Below are positions 1-8,539 of a DNA stretch of 64,000 nt, piece by piece (within the stretch, counting starts at the first letter, position 1; the number at the start of each line of letters is the position of its first letter). The stretch is from Pelagibius sp. CAU 1746 (GTDB lineage: Bacteria; Pseudomonadota; Alphaproteobacteria; Kiloniellales; Kiloniellaceae). The DNA lies in assembly GCF_039839785.1 (NCBI RefSeq), contig NZ_JBDOQT010000002.1:434001-498000 (forward strand), read 5' to 3'. The translations under genes and the position numbers were made by a program. Under the pieces are notes generated by a model. It was not told the origin of the DNA. It did no database searches and worked only from the letters and a program-made list of their open reading frames with translations.

Positions 1-193
1 ACGCGCGCTTCGGCGTGAGGAACTGGGCACGCTGCGGGTCGGCACCTACGGCGATGCCACGGTTTTGGAGATGCGCAGCGGCGGCGTCGAACACGTCGAC
101 GTGGTCGGCGAAGTTCTGCGCGCCGAACAGCATCTCGCCAGCCCCGGGATGGTGATCGCCGGCGCGTGGTGCCCCACCGACGACGCCCTCTAG
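1..193 (+). CDS. Amidohydrolase family protein, C-terminal fragment
   Basis: The frame beginning at position 2 is open from the window edge to a TAG at 191-193 and encodes the last 63 residues of a longer protein. The tail reads LGTLRVGTYGDATVLEM, followed by a segment ending VDVVGE. This is the pattern of the small C-terminal beta domain of dihydroorotase-like amidohydrolase/deacetylase metallohydrolases, where 'G.L..G..AD..V' precedes the strand that closes the barrel. The catalytic part lies outside the window, so substrate and reaction cannot be read. A strong GC hairpin follows directly. Confidence 0.6.
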   Translation, partial: RALRREELGTLRVGTYGDATVLEMRSGGVEHVDVVGEVLRAEQHLASPGMVIAGAWCPTDDAL

Positions 194-203
194 GCCCTCC
201 GGA

Positions 204-240
204 TTCCGCCCCGCCGGCCCACGTGGCCGGCGGGGCGGAA
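204..240 (+). terminator. GC-rich hairpin after the amidohydrolase gene
   Basis: A perfect 16-bp inverted repeat (204-219 paired with 225-240) with a five-base loop lies 11 bases after the amidohydrolase stop codon. No T-run follows, so it is either a weak intrinsic terminator or an mRNA 3'-end stabiliser. The rest of the interval up to the binding-protein gene at 491 is GC-rich and shows no convincing gene; it should hold the promoter of the following operon, but I cannot place it. Confidence 0.6.
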
Positions 241-490
241 CCTGCGGGCCTCCGGGACGCGGCGTCTGCGCCGGCCGGCCCGGGCTTAGGGATCTTTTCT
301 TGAAACGCCCCGGGCCCGCGCGGCCAGCGGGCGGCCAGACCGCGCCGGGGGCATAGCGCGTCCGGGCAGGGTGGCAGCGTCCGGCACCGCCGGCCTCCGC
401 CGGTGTCTTCCGCAGATCGCATTTGCATGGCCACAGGCGGCGGATTAGCCTCCTGCGGGCCTTCAACTCGATCATCCGGAAGCAATGCCA

Positions 491-1861
491 ATGATCAGAG
501 ACCGAGCTTCGATCGGAAGCATTGTTGCATTAACCCTGTTCTGCCTGCTGTTCCCTGCCCCCGCCAAGTCGCAGGGCGCCGGGCCGGCGGCTGCCGGCGG
601 GCTCGAGAGCCAGCTCATCGTCCTGACATCGTTCCCCGAAACGATGTTCTCCGCCTTCCGCGAGGCCTTCGAAGCCGCTCATCCCGGAACCACGCTGCAT
701 TTCTTGAACCGCAAGACCTCGGCGGCGATCACCTACATTCAAGAGAGCCCGACACGCCAGGTGGACGTCGTTTGGGCCTCGGCGCCCGACGCTTTCGAGG
801 TCCTGAAGGAATCCGGGCACCTCACGCCCTGGAGCGGCAGCCGCGAAGACTACCCTTCCGAGATCGCCGGCTACCCGCTGGACGATCCGGATGGCTTCTA
901 CTACGGCTTCGCGCTCTCGGGTTACGGAATCCTCTGGAACAGCGACTACCTCAACAAGCACGGCCTGCCGACCCCGAAGAGCTGGATCGATCTGCTGGCG
1001 CCGATCTATCGGGGGCACATCGGCGTCTCGGCGCCCTCGCGCTCGGGCACGATGCACATCATCGTCGAAACCTTCCTGCAGACCTACGGCTGGCAGCAGG
1101 GCTGGGCGCACCTGCTGCAGCTTTCCGGCAACCTCGCGACGGTCACGGCGCGCAGCTTCGGCGTCCGCGACGGCGTGCGCGCCGGGCGCTTCGGCCTCGG
1201 CCTGGCCATCGATTTCTTCGGCTTGTCGCTGCGCGCGCAGGGGCATCCCGTCGACTTCGTCTATCCGCCGGGAACCCCCCTCATTCCCGCCAACATCGCC
1301 ATCGTGACGGGCGCCGAGCACCCGAAGGCCGCGGCGGCCTTCTTGACCTTCGTCCGCTCCGTGGCGGGGCAGGAGCTGCTGTTCCTGCCCCAGATCAGCC
1401 GGCTTCCGGCCTCCCCCTCCGCCTATTCGAAAGCCCCGGCCAGCCACCCCCATCCCTTCGACAACGGATTGGCCGACGGCGGCCTGCTGTTCGATTCGGA
1501 CTTGTCGCGGCAACGCTACCACCTGGTCAATGCGCTCTTCGACCGGCTGATCACCTTCAGGCTCCGCACCCTGACCGAGGCCTGGGAGCGTTTCCATGTC
1601 CTGGGCAAGCGCGTCGATACGGCGGAACGCCCCGACCTGCAGGCCCGCCTGGACGAGGCCCGCAGACTGCTGACCGCCCTGCCCGTGACTGAAGCGGAAG
1701 CCCTCAACCCGGCGTTTTCCGGACAGTTCGTGCGCCGGCAGCCTGGACTTTCCGTTCCCGAGACGCAGGTCGCCGCGGAAGGCGCCTGGGAAGCCTTCGC
1801 CAGAAAGAACCATGCCGACGCCATGGCCCTGCTGGACGAGATCTCCGAGGCGCTGCGGTGA
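491..1861 (+). CDS. PgtC-like periplasmic binding protein (regulatory partner)
   Basis: Periplasmic solute-binding protein of the iron/phosphonate/PgtC type with a cleavable signal peptide (hydrophobic stretch then PAKSQG). The core has VVWASAPDAFEVLKES, GFALSGYGILWN and APSRSGTMHIIVE, and a helical C-terminal extension of about 100 residues follows. It is clearly paralogous to the transporter binding protein at 5424-6758 throughout, including the extension. Its stop overlaps the sensor-kinase start by 4 bp (GTGA) and no permease follows it. As in the Salmonella PgtABC system, it probably presents ligand to the kinase rather than to a transporter. ATG 491 is chosen because GGAAG at 478-482 is 8 bases upstream; ATG 485 is the alternative. 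Confidence 0.85.
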   Translation: MIRDRASIGSIVALTLFCLLFPAPAKSQGAGPAAAGGLESQLIVLTSFPETMFSAFREAFEAAHPGTTLHFLNRKTSAAITYIQESPTRQVDVVWASAPDAFEVLKESGHLTPWSGSREDYPSEIAGYPLDDPDGFYYGFALSGYGILWNSDYLNKHGLPTPKSWIDLLAPIYRGHIGVSAPSRSGTMHIIVETFLQTYGWQQGWAHLLQLSGNLATVTARSFGVRDGVRAGRFGLGLAIDFFGLSLRAQGHPVDFVYPPGTPLIPANIAIVTGAEHPKAAAAFLTFVRSVAGQELLFLPQISRLPASPSAYSKAPASHPHPFDNGLADGGLLFDSDLSRQRYHLVNALFDRLITFRLRTLTEAWERFHVLGKRVDTAERPDLQARLDEARRLLTALPVTEAEALNPAFSGQFVRRQPGLSVPETQVAAEGAWEAFARKNHADAMALLDEISEALR

Positions 1862-3813
1862 GCCGGAACATTCCCCATGCCGCGGCCGCGACCAGCCGGG
1901 CCGGAATTCGCGCCCGGATGTTCGCCGCCTTTGCCTGTATCCTGGTCTTCGTCGGCGCCGCCGGGGGCGTCGCCTGGTGGTCGTATTCCACGCTTGGCGA
2001 GTACCTGCGGCAGGTCTCCGAAGACACCATCCCGGCTTTCGCCGACGCAACCCGCTTGGCGGAGCGGGGCAGCGAGGTCTCCGCGGCGGCCACCGCCCTC
2101 TCCGTGGCGGCCGACGACAAGGAGCGGCAAGGCGTCTGGCGCCGGCTGGAGCCGGCCCTGTCCGACATGCGGGCGATCCTGGTGCAGTTCCAGTCCCTGG
2201 GCGGCAATACCGAGGTCAAGGCCCTCAACGCCTTGGTGGATCGCGTCGAGGCGACCTTGCTGGCGCTGGACCGCAACGTCCAGCACCGCTTCTTCCTGGC
2301 GGCGGAGAACCTCGAGCACGTTGAGCGGCTGCGCTGGGTCCACGCCGCCTTCCTGGACGAGATCGAGCCGATCGTCTCGGATGCCCGCTTCAACATGGAC
2401 CTGGCGATCCGCAGTTCCGGCGACGGACCGGCCGCCGACCGCCAGATTATTCAGCGGGAAGCCCGCCGGCAGGAACTGCTGCTGCGCATCGACGCCGCCG
2501 GCAACCTGATGGTCGGACTCGTCGGGCGCGCCTCCTCCGCCCCCGACGTGGCGGCACTGGACGACACCTGGCGCTTCGCCGCCGAGGTCGTCGATCAGAT
2601 GAAGGCCGACCTGGCCAACCTCGACAGCCCGGCCAGCGCGCTGTCGCTGCGCCAGACCGTCATCGAGTTGCTGACCTACGTCGACGGCGACAACAGCGTC
2701 TTCGATCTCAGGCGCAGGCAACTGACGGCCATGGATGACGGCATCAGCCTCGTCACCCGCACTTTCGAGACCATCGAGCAGTTGCAGCGCGAGACCGACA
2801 TCAATCTCGCCGGGGTGTTCCAGTCGGCCCGCCAGATGACCGAGCGGTCCGAGAGCGCGATCTACCAGGGTCAGGTCATGCTGATTCTTTCGGCCATCGC
2901 CGTGACGCTCATCTCCATCCTCGTCATCTGGCTCTATGTCGGGCGCCGCCTGGTGCGCCGCATTCTCGAGCTCAACGAATCGATGAAGGCCATCGCCGGC
3001 GGCGACCTCTCGGCGCCCGTTCCATCCGGCGGCGCCGATGAAATCACCACCATGGCCCAGTCGCTGCGGACCTTCAGGGACACGCTGAGCGAAACCCAGG
3101 CGGAGCTTATCCAGGCCGGCAAGCTGGCGGCGCTCGGGCAACTCGCCGCCGGCATCGCGCATGAACTCAATCAGCCCCTCTCGGCCATTCAGTCCTACGC
3201 GCACAACGCTGGCACCTTCCTGGAGCGCGGCGATACGGCGGAAGCCCAGGCAAACCTGAACCACATACAGCGCCTCAGCCGCAAGGCGAGCGCCACCGTC
3301 AACCACTTCAAGACGCTGGCGCGCAAGCCCGCGTCGACCGTCGGCACGGCCTCCGTGCCGACGGTGGTCCGCGAGGCCCTGTCGATACTGGACAACCGGA
3401 TTTCCGGGGAGGGCGTCGAAGTCAGGCTGCACCTGCCCGACGGCGACTGCCTGGCGCAGGCGGGCCCCATCCGGCTGGAACAGGTGCTCATTAACGTCAT
3501 CGGCAACGCCTTGGACGCGATGAAGGACTCGCCGCGCAAGATCCTGGAGCTCAGCGTCCAAGAACGCGGGGAACGGGTCGCCATGGCGATCGTCGATACC
3601 GGCGTCGGCATGACCAGCGAACAGAGCCAGCACGCCTTCGACCCCTTCTACACGACCAAGCAGGTCGGCGAGGGGCTGGGCCTGGGCCTGACGATCTCCT
3701 ACAATATTATCAAAGACTTCGGCGGCAGCATGAAAGCCCTGCCCATGGCTGCGGGTGGCACCAGATTCGAGATCTTGCTGAACAAAGCCCGTCAGAAGGG
3801 GGCGGCGGCATGA
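1858..3813 (+). CDS. Sensor histidine kinase, PgtB/DctB-like
   Basis: Membrane-bound sensor kinase of about 651 residues. A transmembrane segment lies near residues 17-42, then a large mostly helical periplasmic domain, a second transmembrane segment near 338-362 and a HAMP linker. The HisKA motif AAGIAHELNQPLSAIQSY carries phospho-accepting His435. The HATPase domain has N box NVIGNALDAM, G1 DTGVGM and G2 GLGLGLTISYNII. The HELNQPL form of the H box is typical of DctB-family kinases. The GTG start overlaps the preceding binding-protein stop, and its own stop overlaps the regulator start (ATGA), so the three are translationally coupled. The partner is inferred to be the response regulator at 3810. 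Confidence 0.92.
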   Translation: MSRNIPHAAAATSRAGIRARMFAAFACILVFVGAAGGVAWWSYSTLGEYLRQVSEDTIPAFADATRLAERGSEVSAAATALSVAADDKERQGVWRRLEPALSDMRAILVQFQSLGGNTEVKALNALVDRVEATLLALDRNVQHRFFLAAENLEHVERLRWVHAAFLDEIEPIVSDARFNMDLAIRSSGDGPAADRQIIQREARRQELLLRIDAAGNLMVGLVGRASSAPDVAALDDTWRFAAEVVDQMKADLANLDSPASALSLRQTVIELLTYVDGDNSVFDLRRRQLTAMDDGISLVTRTFETIEQLQRETDINLAGVFQSARQMTERSESAIYQGQVMLILSAIAVTLISILVIWLYVGRRLVRRILELNESMKAIAGGDLSAPVPSGGADEITTMAQSLRTFRDTLSETQAELIQAGKLAALGQLAAGIAHELNQPLSAIQSYAHNAGTFLERGDTAEAQANLNHIQRLSRKASATVNHFKTLARKPASTVGTASVPTVVREALSILDNRISGEGVEVRLHLPDGDCLAQAGPIRLEQVLINVIGNALDAMKDSPRKILELSVQERGERVAMAIVDTGVGMTSEQSQHAFDPFYTTKQVGEGLGLGLTISYNIIKDFGGSMKALPMAAGGTRFEILLNKARQKGAAA

Positions 3814-5177
3814 CGTCCGCCGAAAAAGCCACGGTCTTCCTCGTCGACGACGAGCCGGATGTGCGCGAAGCCTATTGCCAGACGCTGCGCCTGGAAGGCA
3901 TCGACTGCCGGGGCTTCGAGACCGGGGGCCAGGCCCTCGAGCGGCTGGGCCCCGGCTTTGCCGGGATCGTGGTTACCGACATCCGCATGCCGGGCCTCGA
4001 CGGGATGGCCCTGTTCCAGCGGGTGCGAGACATCGATCCCGACCTTCCGGTCGTGATCATCACCGGCCACGGCGACGTCTCGCTAGCGGTGGAGGCCATG
4101 CGCGACGGCGCCTACGACTTCCTAGAAAAGCCGGTCGATCCCGAGCGGCTCGTGGAAGTCAGCGCCCGCGCCCTGGACCGCCGGCGCCTCGTCCTCGAGA
4201 ACCGCTACCTGCGCCACCGCACAAAGCCGGACGATGCCATGTCGGAGCTGATGATCGGCGCGACCCCGGCGATGGAGGAAACGCGCGAACTGATCGCGAC
4301 GCTGTCCAAAGCCGACGTCGACGTGCTGATCACCGGCGAGACCGGGGCAGGCAAGGAGCTCGCGGCGCGCTGCATGCACGACTTCGGCCCCAGGCGGGCG
4401 GGGAACTTCGTGGCTCTGAATTGCGGCGCCCTTCCCGAGACGGTGCTGGAGAGCGAGCTTTTCGGCCATGAACCCGGCGCCTTCACCGACGGCAAGCACC
4501 GGCGTATCGGCAAGATCGAACACGCCGACGGCGGCACTCTGTTTCTCGATGAGATCGAGTCGATGCCGCTGCAGGTCCAGGTGCGCTTCCTCCGCGTCCT
4601 GCAGGAACGGCGTATCGAGCGGCTCGGCGGTAACCGCGAGATTCCGGTCGACTTCCGCGTCATCGCCGCCGCCAAGGTCGACCTGCACAACCTGGTGGAA
4701 GACGGCACCTTCCGGGAAGATCTCTACTACCGTTTGAACGTGGCCACCGTGGCCCTGCCGCCATTGCGTGACAGGCTGGCGGACGTCCCGCTGCTGTTCC
4801 AGAACTTCGTCAACCTCTCGGCCCGCCGCCTGGGCCGGGCCGCCGCGGACATCCCCGTCGACGTTCTCCTGGCACTGCAGAACCATGACTGGCCCGGCAA
4901 CATCCGCGAGCTGCGCAACGTGGCCGAGCGCTACGTCCTGGGATTGCCGCTGTTTCCCGGCCGCCGCTCCCAGGACGCCGCCCGCGCGAACGCCGCCGGC
5001 CAGGCCAATTCTCTCGAATCCCAGGTCGACGCCTTTGAACGCGCACTGATCGAGCGCGTCCTCGCGGCGCAGAGCGGCCGCGTCGGCAAGGCCGCCGAAG
5101 CGCTCGGCGTGCCCCGCAAGAAGCTCTATCTGAGAATGAAGAAGTACGGGTTGGACCGCAGGCGGTACCAGGATTGA
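3810..5177 (+). CDS. Sigma54-dependent response regulator, PgtA/DctD-like
   Basis: NtrC-family activator of 455 residues. The receiver domain has FLVDDEPDVRE and phospho-acceptor Asp57 (VVTDIRMPG). The AAA+ domain has Walker A GETGAGKE near 176 and Walker B GGTLFLDEIE. A Fis-type helix-turn-helix at the C-terminus reads KAAEALGVPRKKLYLRMKKYG. The sigma54-contact loop, canonically GAFTGA, reads GAFTDG at 223-228. The gene is followed by paired dyads and a strong sigma54 promoter, so the next operon is its obvious target. Phosphorylation by the adjacent kinase should trigger open-complex formation there. Confidence 0.93.
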   Translation: MTSAEKATVFLVDDEPDVREAYCQTLRLEGIDCRGFETGGQALERLGPGFAGIVVTDIRMPGLDGMALFQRVRDIDPDLPVVIITGHGDVSLAVEAMRDGAYDFLEKPVDPERLVEVSARALDRRRLVLENRYLRHRTKPDDAMSELMIGATPAMEETRELIATLSKADVDVLITGETGAGKELAARCMHDFGPRRAGNFVALNCGALPETVLESELFGHEPGAFTDGKHRRIGKIEHADGGTLFLDEIESMPLQVQVRFLRVLQERRIERLGGNREIPVDFRVIAAAKVDLHNLVEDGTFREDLYYRLNVATVALPPLRDRLADVPLLFQNFVNLSARRLGRAAADIPVDVLLALQNHDWPGNIRELRNVAERYVLGLPLFPGRRSQDAARANAAGQANSLESQVDAFERALIERVLAAQSGRVGKAAEALGVPRKKLYLRMKKYGLDRRRYQD

Positions 5178-5226
5178 GGCCAGCGCCCCCCTCGCCCCCC
5201 AACATTCCTGGGTCGGCGGCCCATAT

Positions 5227-5274
5227 GAGTCATTATTGACCCATCTACTGGTGCCACTGGGTCGCTTATGACCC
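5227..5274. promoter_or_regulatory. Paired enhancer-like dyads (upstream activating sites)
   Basis: Two inverted repeats of form GRGTC-N6-GACCC lie at 5227-5242 (GAGTC, ATTATT, GACCC) and 5259-5274 (GGGTC, GCTTAT, GACCC). Their centres are 32 bp apart, about three helical turns, so they face the same side of the DNA. They sit 95-140 bp upstream of the sigma54 promoter at 5365, the usual place for NtrC/DctD-family enhancers. Binding by the regulator encoded at 3810-5177 is inferred. Confidence 0.75.
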
Positions 5275-5364
5275 CCGGTAGCGTAAGGTCCGCGCCACTT
5301 CAACCGTCACCCATCTCTTTGACTCGGTGTAGGAAAGGGGCCGGCCTTTCGTTTCGCCGCACCT

Positions 5365-5382
5365 TTGGCATGACCTTTGCTT
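5365..5382 (+). promoter_or_regulatory. Sigma54 (-24/-12) promoter of the ABC operon
   Basis: TTGGCATGACCTTTGCTT matches the sigma54 consensus TGGCACG-N4-TTGCW with the invariant GG at 5367-5368 and GC at 5379-5380, exactly ten bases between them. Transcription should start near 5391, giving a leader of about 33 bases before the binding-protein ATG at 5424 with its GGGAGG ribosome-binding site. Confidence 0.85.
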
Positions 5383-5423
5383 GTTCTCCCCCATCAAAAC
5401 ACCAACATTGGGGAGGAAATCAA

Positions 5424-6758
5424 ATGCGTAAGACGCTCACTGGCTTGGCCAGCGTCTCTTTCATTCTCGGGGCGGTCTCGGTCGCCACCGCCGCCGAAGG
5501 CACCTTGACCATCGTCACTTCCTATCCGCCGGACACCACCAAGACCTTCGAGGCAGCCTTCGAAGCCGCCTATCCGAGCGTCGACGTGGAGATCCTCAAC
5601 AAGAAGACCTCCGCCGGCATCAAATACCTGCAGGAAACCGCCGACAACAACGCTTCCGACCTTTTCTGGGCCTCGGCGCCCGACGCCTTCGAGGTGCTCA
5701 AGGACAGCAATCTGCTGTCCAAGTACACACCGAAAGTCGAAGGCATTCCCGAGAAGGTCGGCGCCTTCCCGATCAACGATCCGGACGGCTACTACCTGGG
5801 TTTCGCGGCCTCGGGCTACGGCATCATGTGGAACACCCGTTACCTCGAGGCCAAGGGCCTGGAGCCGGCGCGGCAGTGGTCGGACCTCAAGGACCCGAAG
5901 TATTTCGGCCATGTCGGCATCAGTGCGCCGTCGCGTTCCGGTACCACGCACCTGACGATCGAGACCGTCCTGCAGGGTCTCGGCTGGGAGGAAGGCTGGG
6001 CCGAGTGGAAGGCAATCTCGGCCAACATGAAGACGATCACCGAACGTAGCTTCGGCGTTCCGGACGGCGTGAACAGCGGTCAGTTCGGCCTGGGCATCGT
6101 CATCGACTTCTTCGGTCTCTCCTCGCAGGCTTCGGGCTTCCCGGTCGAATTCGCCTATCCCGAGGTCACCACCCTGGTGCCGGCAAACATCGCGATCATC
6201 AAGAACGCCCCGAACCAGGAAGCCGCGGAAGCTTTCGTCGAGTTCATCCTCTCGCCCGAGGGCCAGGCTCAGCTTCTGGACCCGAAGATCCGCCGCCTGC
6301 CGGTGAACCCGGCCACCTACGCCCAGGCCCCCGCCGACTTCCCCAATCCCTTCAAGGACAAGACCATTGGGGCGGCGGTCAAGTTCGACCTGGACCTCTC
6401 CAAGAATCGCTACAACGTCATCAACTCCCTCTTCGACGTGATGATCACCTACCGTCATGACGAACTGAAGAGTGCGATGAGCGCGATCTACGAGGCCGAA
6501 GCGGCGCTGGCCGGCAAGGACAACGCCGAAGCGGCCGGCCTCATCAAGCAGGCCCGGGCTCTTATCGCCGAAGTTCCGATCACCGCCGAGCAAGCGGCCG
6601 ATCCGGACTTCGCCGCCGTCTTCACCAAGAAGCGGAAGAAGGCAAGCGATAAGGTGACGGGCCGTCAGGCCGAGATCGAACAGCAGTGGGACGACATGAC
6701 CCGCGGCAACTACGAAAAGGCCGCGAAGCTCGCCGAGCAGGCCAAGTCGCTTCTGTAA
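5424..6758 (+). CDS. ABC transporter periplasmic binding protein, PgtC/iron-type family
   Basis: Exported binding protein of 444 residues and first gene of the sigma54-driven transporter operon. It has a standard signal peptide (MRKTLTGLASVSFILGAVSV, then ATAAEG). The core motifs FWASAPDAFEVLKDS, GFAASGYGIMWN and APSRSGTTHLTIET match the regulatory paralogue at 491-1861 almost position for position, as does the helical C-terminal extension. ATG 5424 is chosen because GGGAGG lies at 5411 and the sigma54 promoter lies just upstream; the longer open frame from 5268 would contain the promoter. A 15-bp hairpin separates it from the permease. Ligand is not determined by sequence; an anionic phosphorylated compound is inferred. 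Confidence 0.9.
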   Translation: MRKTLTGLASVSFILGAVSVATAAEGTLTIVTSYPPDTTKTFEAAFEAAYPSVDVEILNKKTSAGIKYLQETADNNASDLFWASAPDAFEVLKDSNLLSKYTPKVEGIPEKVGAFPINDPDGYYLGFAASGYGIMWNTRYLEAKGLEPARQWSDLKDPKYFGHVGISAPSRSGTTHLTIETVLQGLGWEEGWAEWKAISANMKTITERSFGVPDGVNSGQFGLGIVIDFFGLSSQASGFPVEFAYPEVTTLVPANIAIIKNAPNQEAAEAFVEFILSPEGQAQLLDPKIRRLPVNPATYAQAPADFPNPFKDKTIGAAVKFDLDLSKNRYNVINSLFDVMITYRHDELKSAMSAIYEAEAALAGKDNAEAAGLIKQARALIAEVPITAEQAADPDFAAVFTKKRKKASDKVTGRQAEIEQQWDDMTRGNYEKAAKLAEQAKSLL

Positions 6759-6768
6759 CCCTTCCAGG

Positions 6769-6802
6769 AGACGCGGGAGCGGCAATCGCCGCTCCCGCGT
6801 CT
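6769..6802 (+). other. Intercistronic stem-loop after binding-protein gene
   Basis: Perfect 15-bp stem (6769-6783 with 6788-6802) and a four-base loop AATC between the binding-protein gene and the permease gene, with no T-run. Such structures normally protect the upstream mRNA and attenuate read-through, so the binding protein is made in excess over the membrane components. Confidence 0.75.
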
Positions 6803-6826
6803 ACCGCTTGCTCAGATAGGTGAGTC

Positions 6827-8536
6827 ATGCTCTCGGCTTTGCGCGGGCAAAGGACGACAGCCAGCGTCGGCCTCTTCCTTGCTCTTTTTCTGATCGCCTT
6901 CCTCTTCGTTCCCGTGTTGAAGGTGATCTACGTCGCTTTTCAGGACCCGGCGACCGGCGAGTTGACCCTGATCAACTTCGTCGACTTCTTCAACACCGCC
7001 CTGTTCCAGGAATCCTTCTTCAACTCCTTCTACGTCTCGGCCATGTCGGTCCTCATCGCCACCCTGGTGGCGGTGCCCCTGGCCTACTTCACCACCCGCT
7101 TCAACTTCGGCGGCGCGGTCATCATCCAGACCCTGGGAATCGTGCCGCTGATTATGCCGCCTTTCGTCGGCGCGGTGGCGATGCAGCTTCTGCTCGGCGA
7201 GAACGGCTCGGTCAACCTGATCCTGAATGACTGGTTCGGCTTTACCATTCCCTTCATGCGGGGATTGAACGGCGTCATCCTGGTCGAGAGCATCCACTAC
7301 TTTCCCTTCATCCTGATCAACCTTTCCGCGGCCCTGGCGAACATCGACCGCTCGATGGAGGAAGCCGCTCACAACTTGGGGTCCCACGGCCTCAGAATGT
7401 TCCGCCGCATCGTGTTTCCCCTTGCCATGCCCGGCTACGTCGCCGGCGCGGCGCTGGTCTTCATCAAGGTCTTCGACGACCTCGGCACGCCGCTGCTGCT
7501 GAACGTCAACACCATGCTGGCGCCGCAGGCCTATCTGCGCATTTCCTCCATCGGCATCTCCGATCCGATGGGCTACGTGATCTCCGTCGTCCTCATCGCC
7601 TTTTCGGTGCTGTCGCTCTGGGTTTCGCTGCTGGCGCTGAAGGGCAAGGACTACTCGACGACGCAGAAAGGCGGTGGCGGCCTCAGCAAGAGGGACATGC
7701 GCCCTTGGGAAAAGACCGCCTGCTACGGCGTGATCATTCTGATCCTGCTGCTGGTGCTGTCGCCGCACATCGGGTTGCTGCTGCTGTCTTTCGGCACCAT
7801 CTGGTCATTCTCCGTCCTGCCCGACGGTTTCACTCTGGACCACTACCTCACCGTCTTCCAGACGGCGACGCAGTACGTTTCCAACACGCTGCTCTACGCC
7901 GGCATCGCGGCACTGGCGGATGTCATCCTCGGCACCGCCATCGCCTACGTGGTGTGGCGCACCGGCCTGCCCGGGCGCAAGTGGCTGGACTACGGCGCCA
8001 CCATGGCTCTGGCCGTGCCGGGCGTCGTGATCGGCATCGGCTATCTGCGCACCTTCTACGCGCTCGACGTGCCCATCGTGGACAAGCCCCTGGCGTCCTG
8101 GTGGGTCATCATCGTCGTCGCGTTGACGGTTCGCCGCCTGCCCTATGCCCTGCGGGCCTGCGTGGCCGCCTTGCAGCAGGTCAGCGTCGCCCTGGAGGAG
8201 GCCGGAGAGAACCTCGGCGCCACCAAGGGACGCACCGTCTGGCGCATCCTCGTGCCGTTGATGAGCGGCGGCATCCTCGCCGGCTTCGTGACCAGTTTCG
8301 CCACGGCGGCGGTCGAGCTTTCGGCCACCATCATGCTGGTTTCGACGTCGGCAGACGCCCCCCTCGCCTACGGCATCTACGAGTTCATGCAATCGGCTTC
8401 GGGCCGCGGTCCGGGCGCGGCTCTGGGCGTGATCGCCGTGGTCATCGTCGGGTTCGGCACCTATCTTTCGCATCGCGTCATTGAAAGCGGGCGCAAATCC
8501 CGCGCACCGGCGGCCGCCGCCGTTCAGGAGATATAA
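6827..8536 (+). CDS. ABC transporter permease, fused double-domain
   Basis: Inner-membrane permease of 569 residues containing two fused BPD_transp_1 domains of about six helices each, as in FbpB/AfuB-type importers. Each half carries an EAA loop contacting the ATPase: EEAAHNLGSHGLRMFRRIVF in the first and EEAGENLGATKGRTVWRILV in the second. One polypeptide therefore supplies the whole translocation pore. ATG 6827 follows AGGTGAG. The ATPase gene begins 3 bases after its stop, so the two are co-translated. Confidence 0.93.
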   Translation: MLSALRGQRTTASVGLFLALFLIAFLFVPVLKVIYVAFQDPATGELTLINFVDFFNTALFQESFFNSFYVSAMSVLIATLVAVPLAYFTTRFNFGGAVIIQTLGIVPLIMPPFVGAVAMQLLLGENGSVNLILNDWFGFTIPFMRGLNGVILVESIHYFPFILINLSAALANIDRSMEEAAHNLGSHGLRMFRRIVFPLAMPGYVAGAALVFIKVFDDLGTPLLLNVNTMLAPQAYLRISSIGISDPMGYVISVVLIAFSVLSLWVSLLALKGKDYSTTQKGGGGLSKRDMRPWEKTACYGVIILILLLVLSPHIGLLLLSFGTIWSFSVLPDGFTLDHYLTVFQTATQYVSNTLLYAGIAALADVILGTAIAYVVWRTGLPGRKWLDYGATMALAVPGVVIGIGYLRTFYALDVPIVDKPLASWWVIIVVALTVRRLPYALRACVAALQQVSVALEEAGENLGATKGRTVWRILVPLMSGGILAGFVTSFATAAVELSATIMLVSTSADAPLAYGIYEFMQSASGRGPGAALGVIAVVIVGFGTYLSHRVIESGRKSRAPAAAAVQEI

Positions 8537-8539
8537 GCA

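Noticed and set aside
530-3633. Long minus-strand open frames opposite the binding-protein and kinase genes
   Set aside because: They are Arg/Gly/Ala-rich with no domain or ribosome site and arise from the high GC of the plus-strand genes.
5268-5423. Upstream extension of the transporter binding protein to 5268
   Set aside because: It would place the sigma54 promoter inside the gene and remove the signal peptide from the N-terminus; ATG 5424 has a strong ribosome site.
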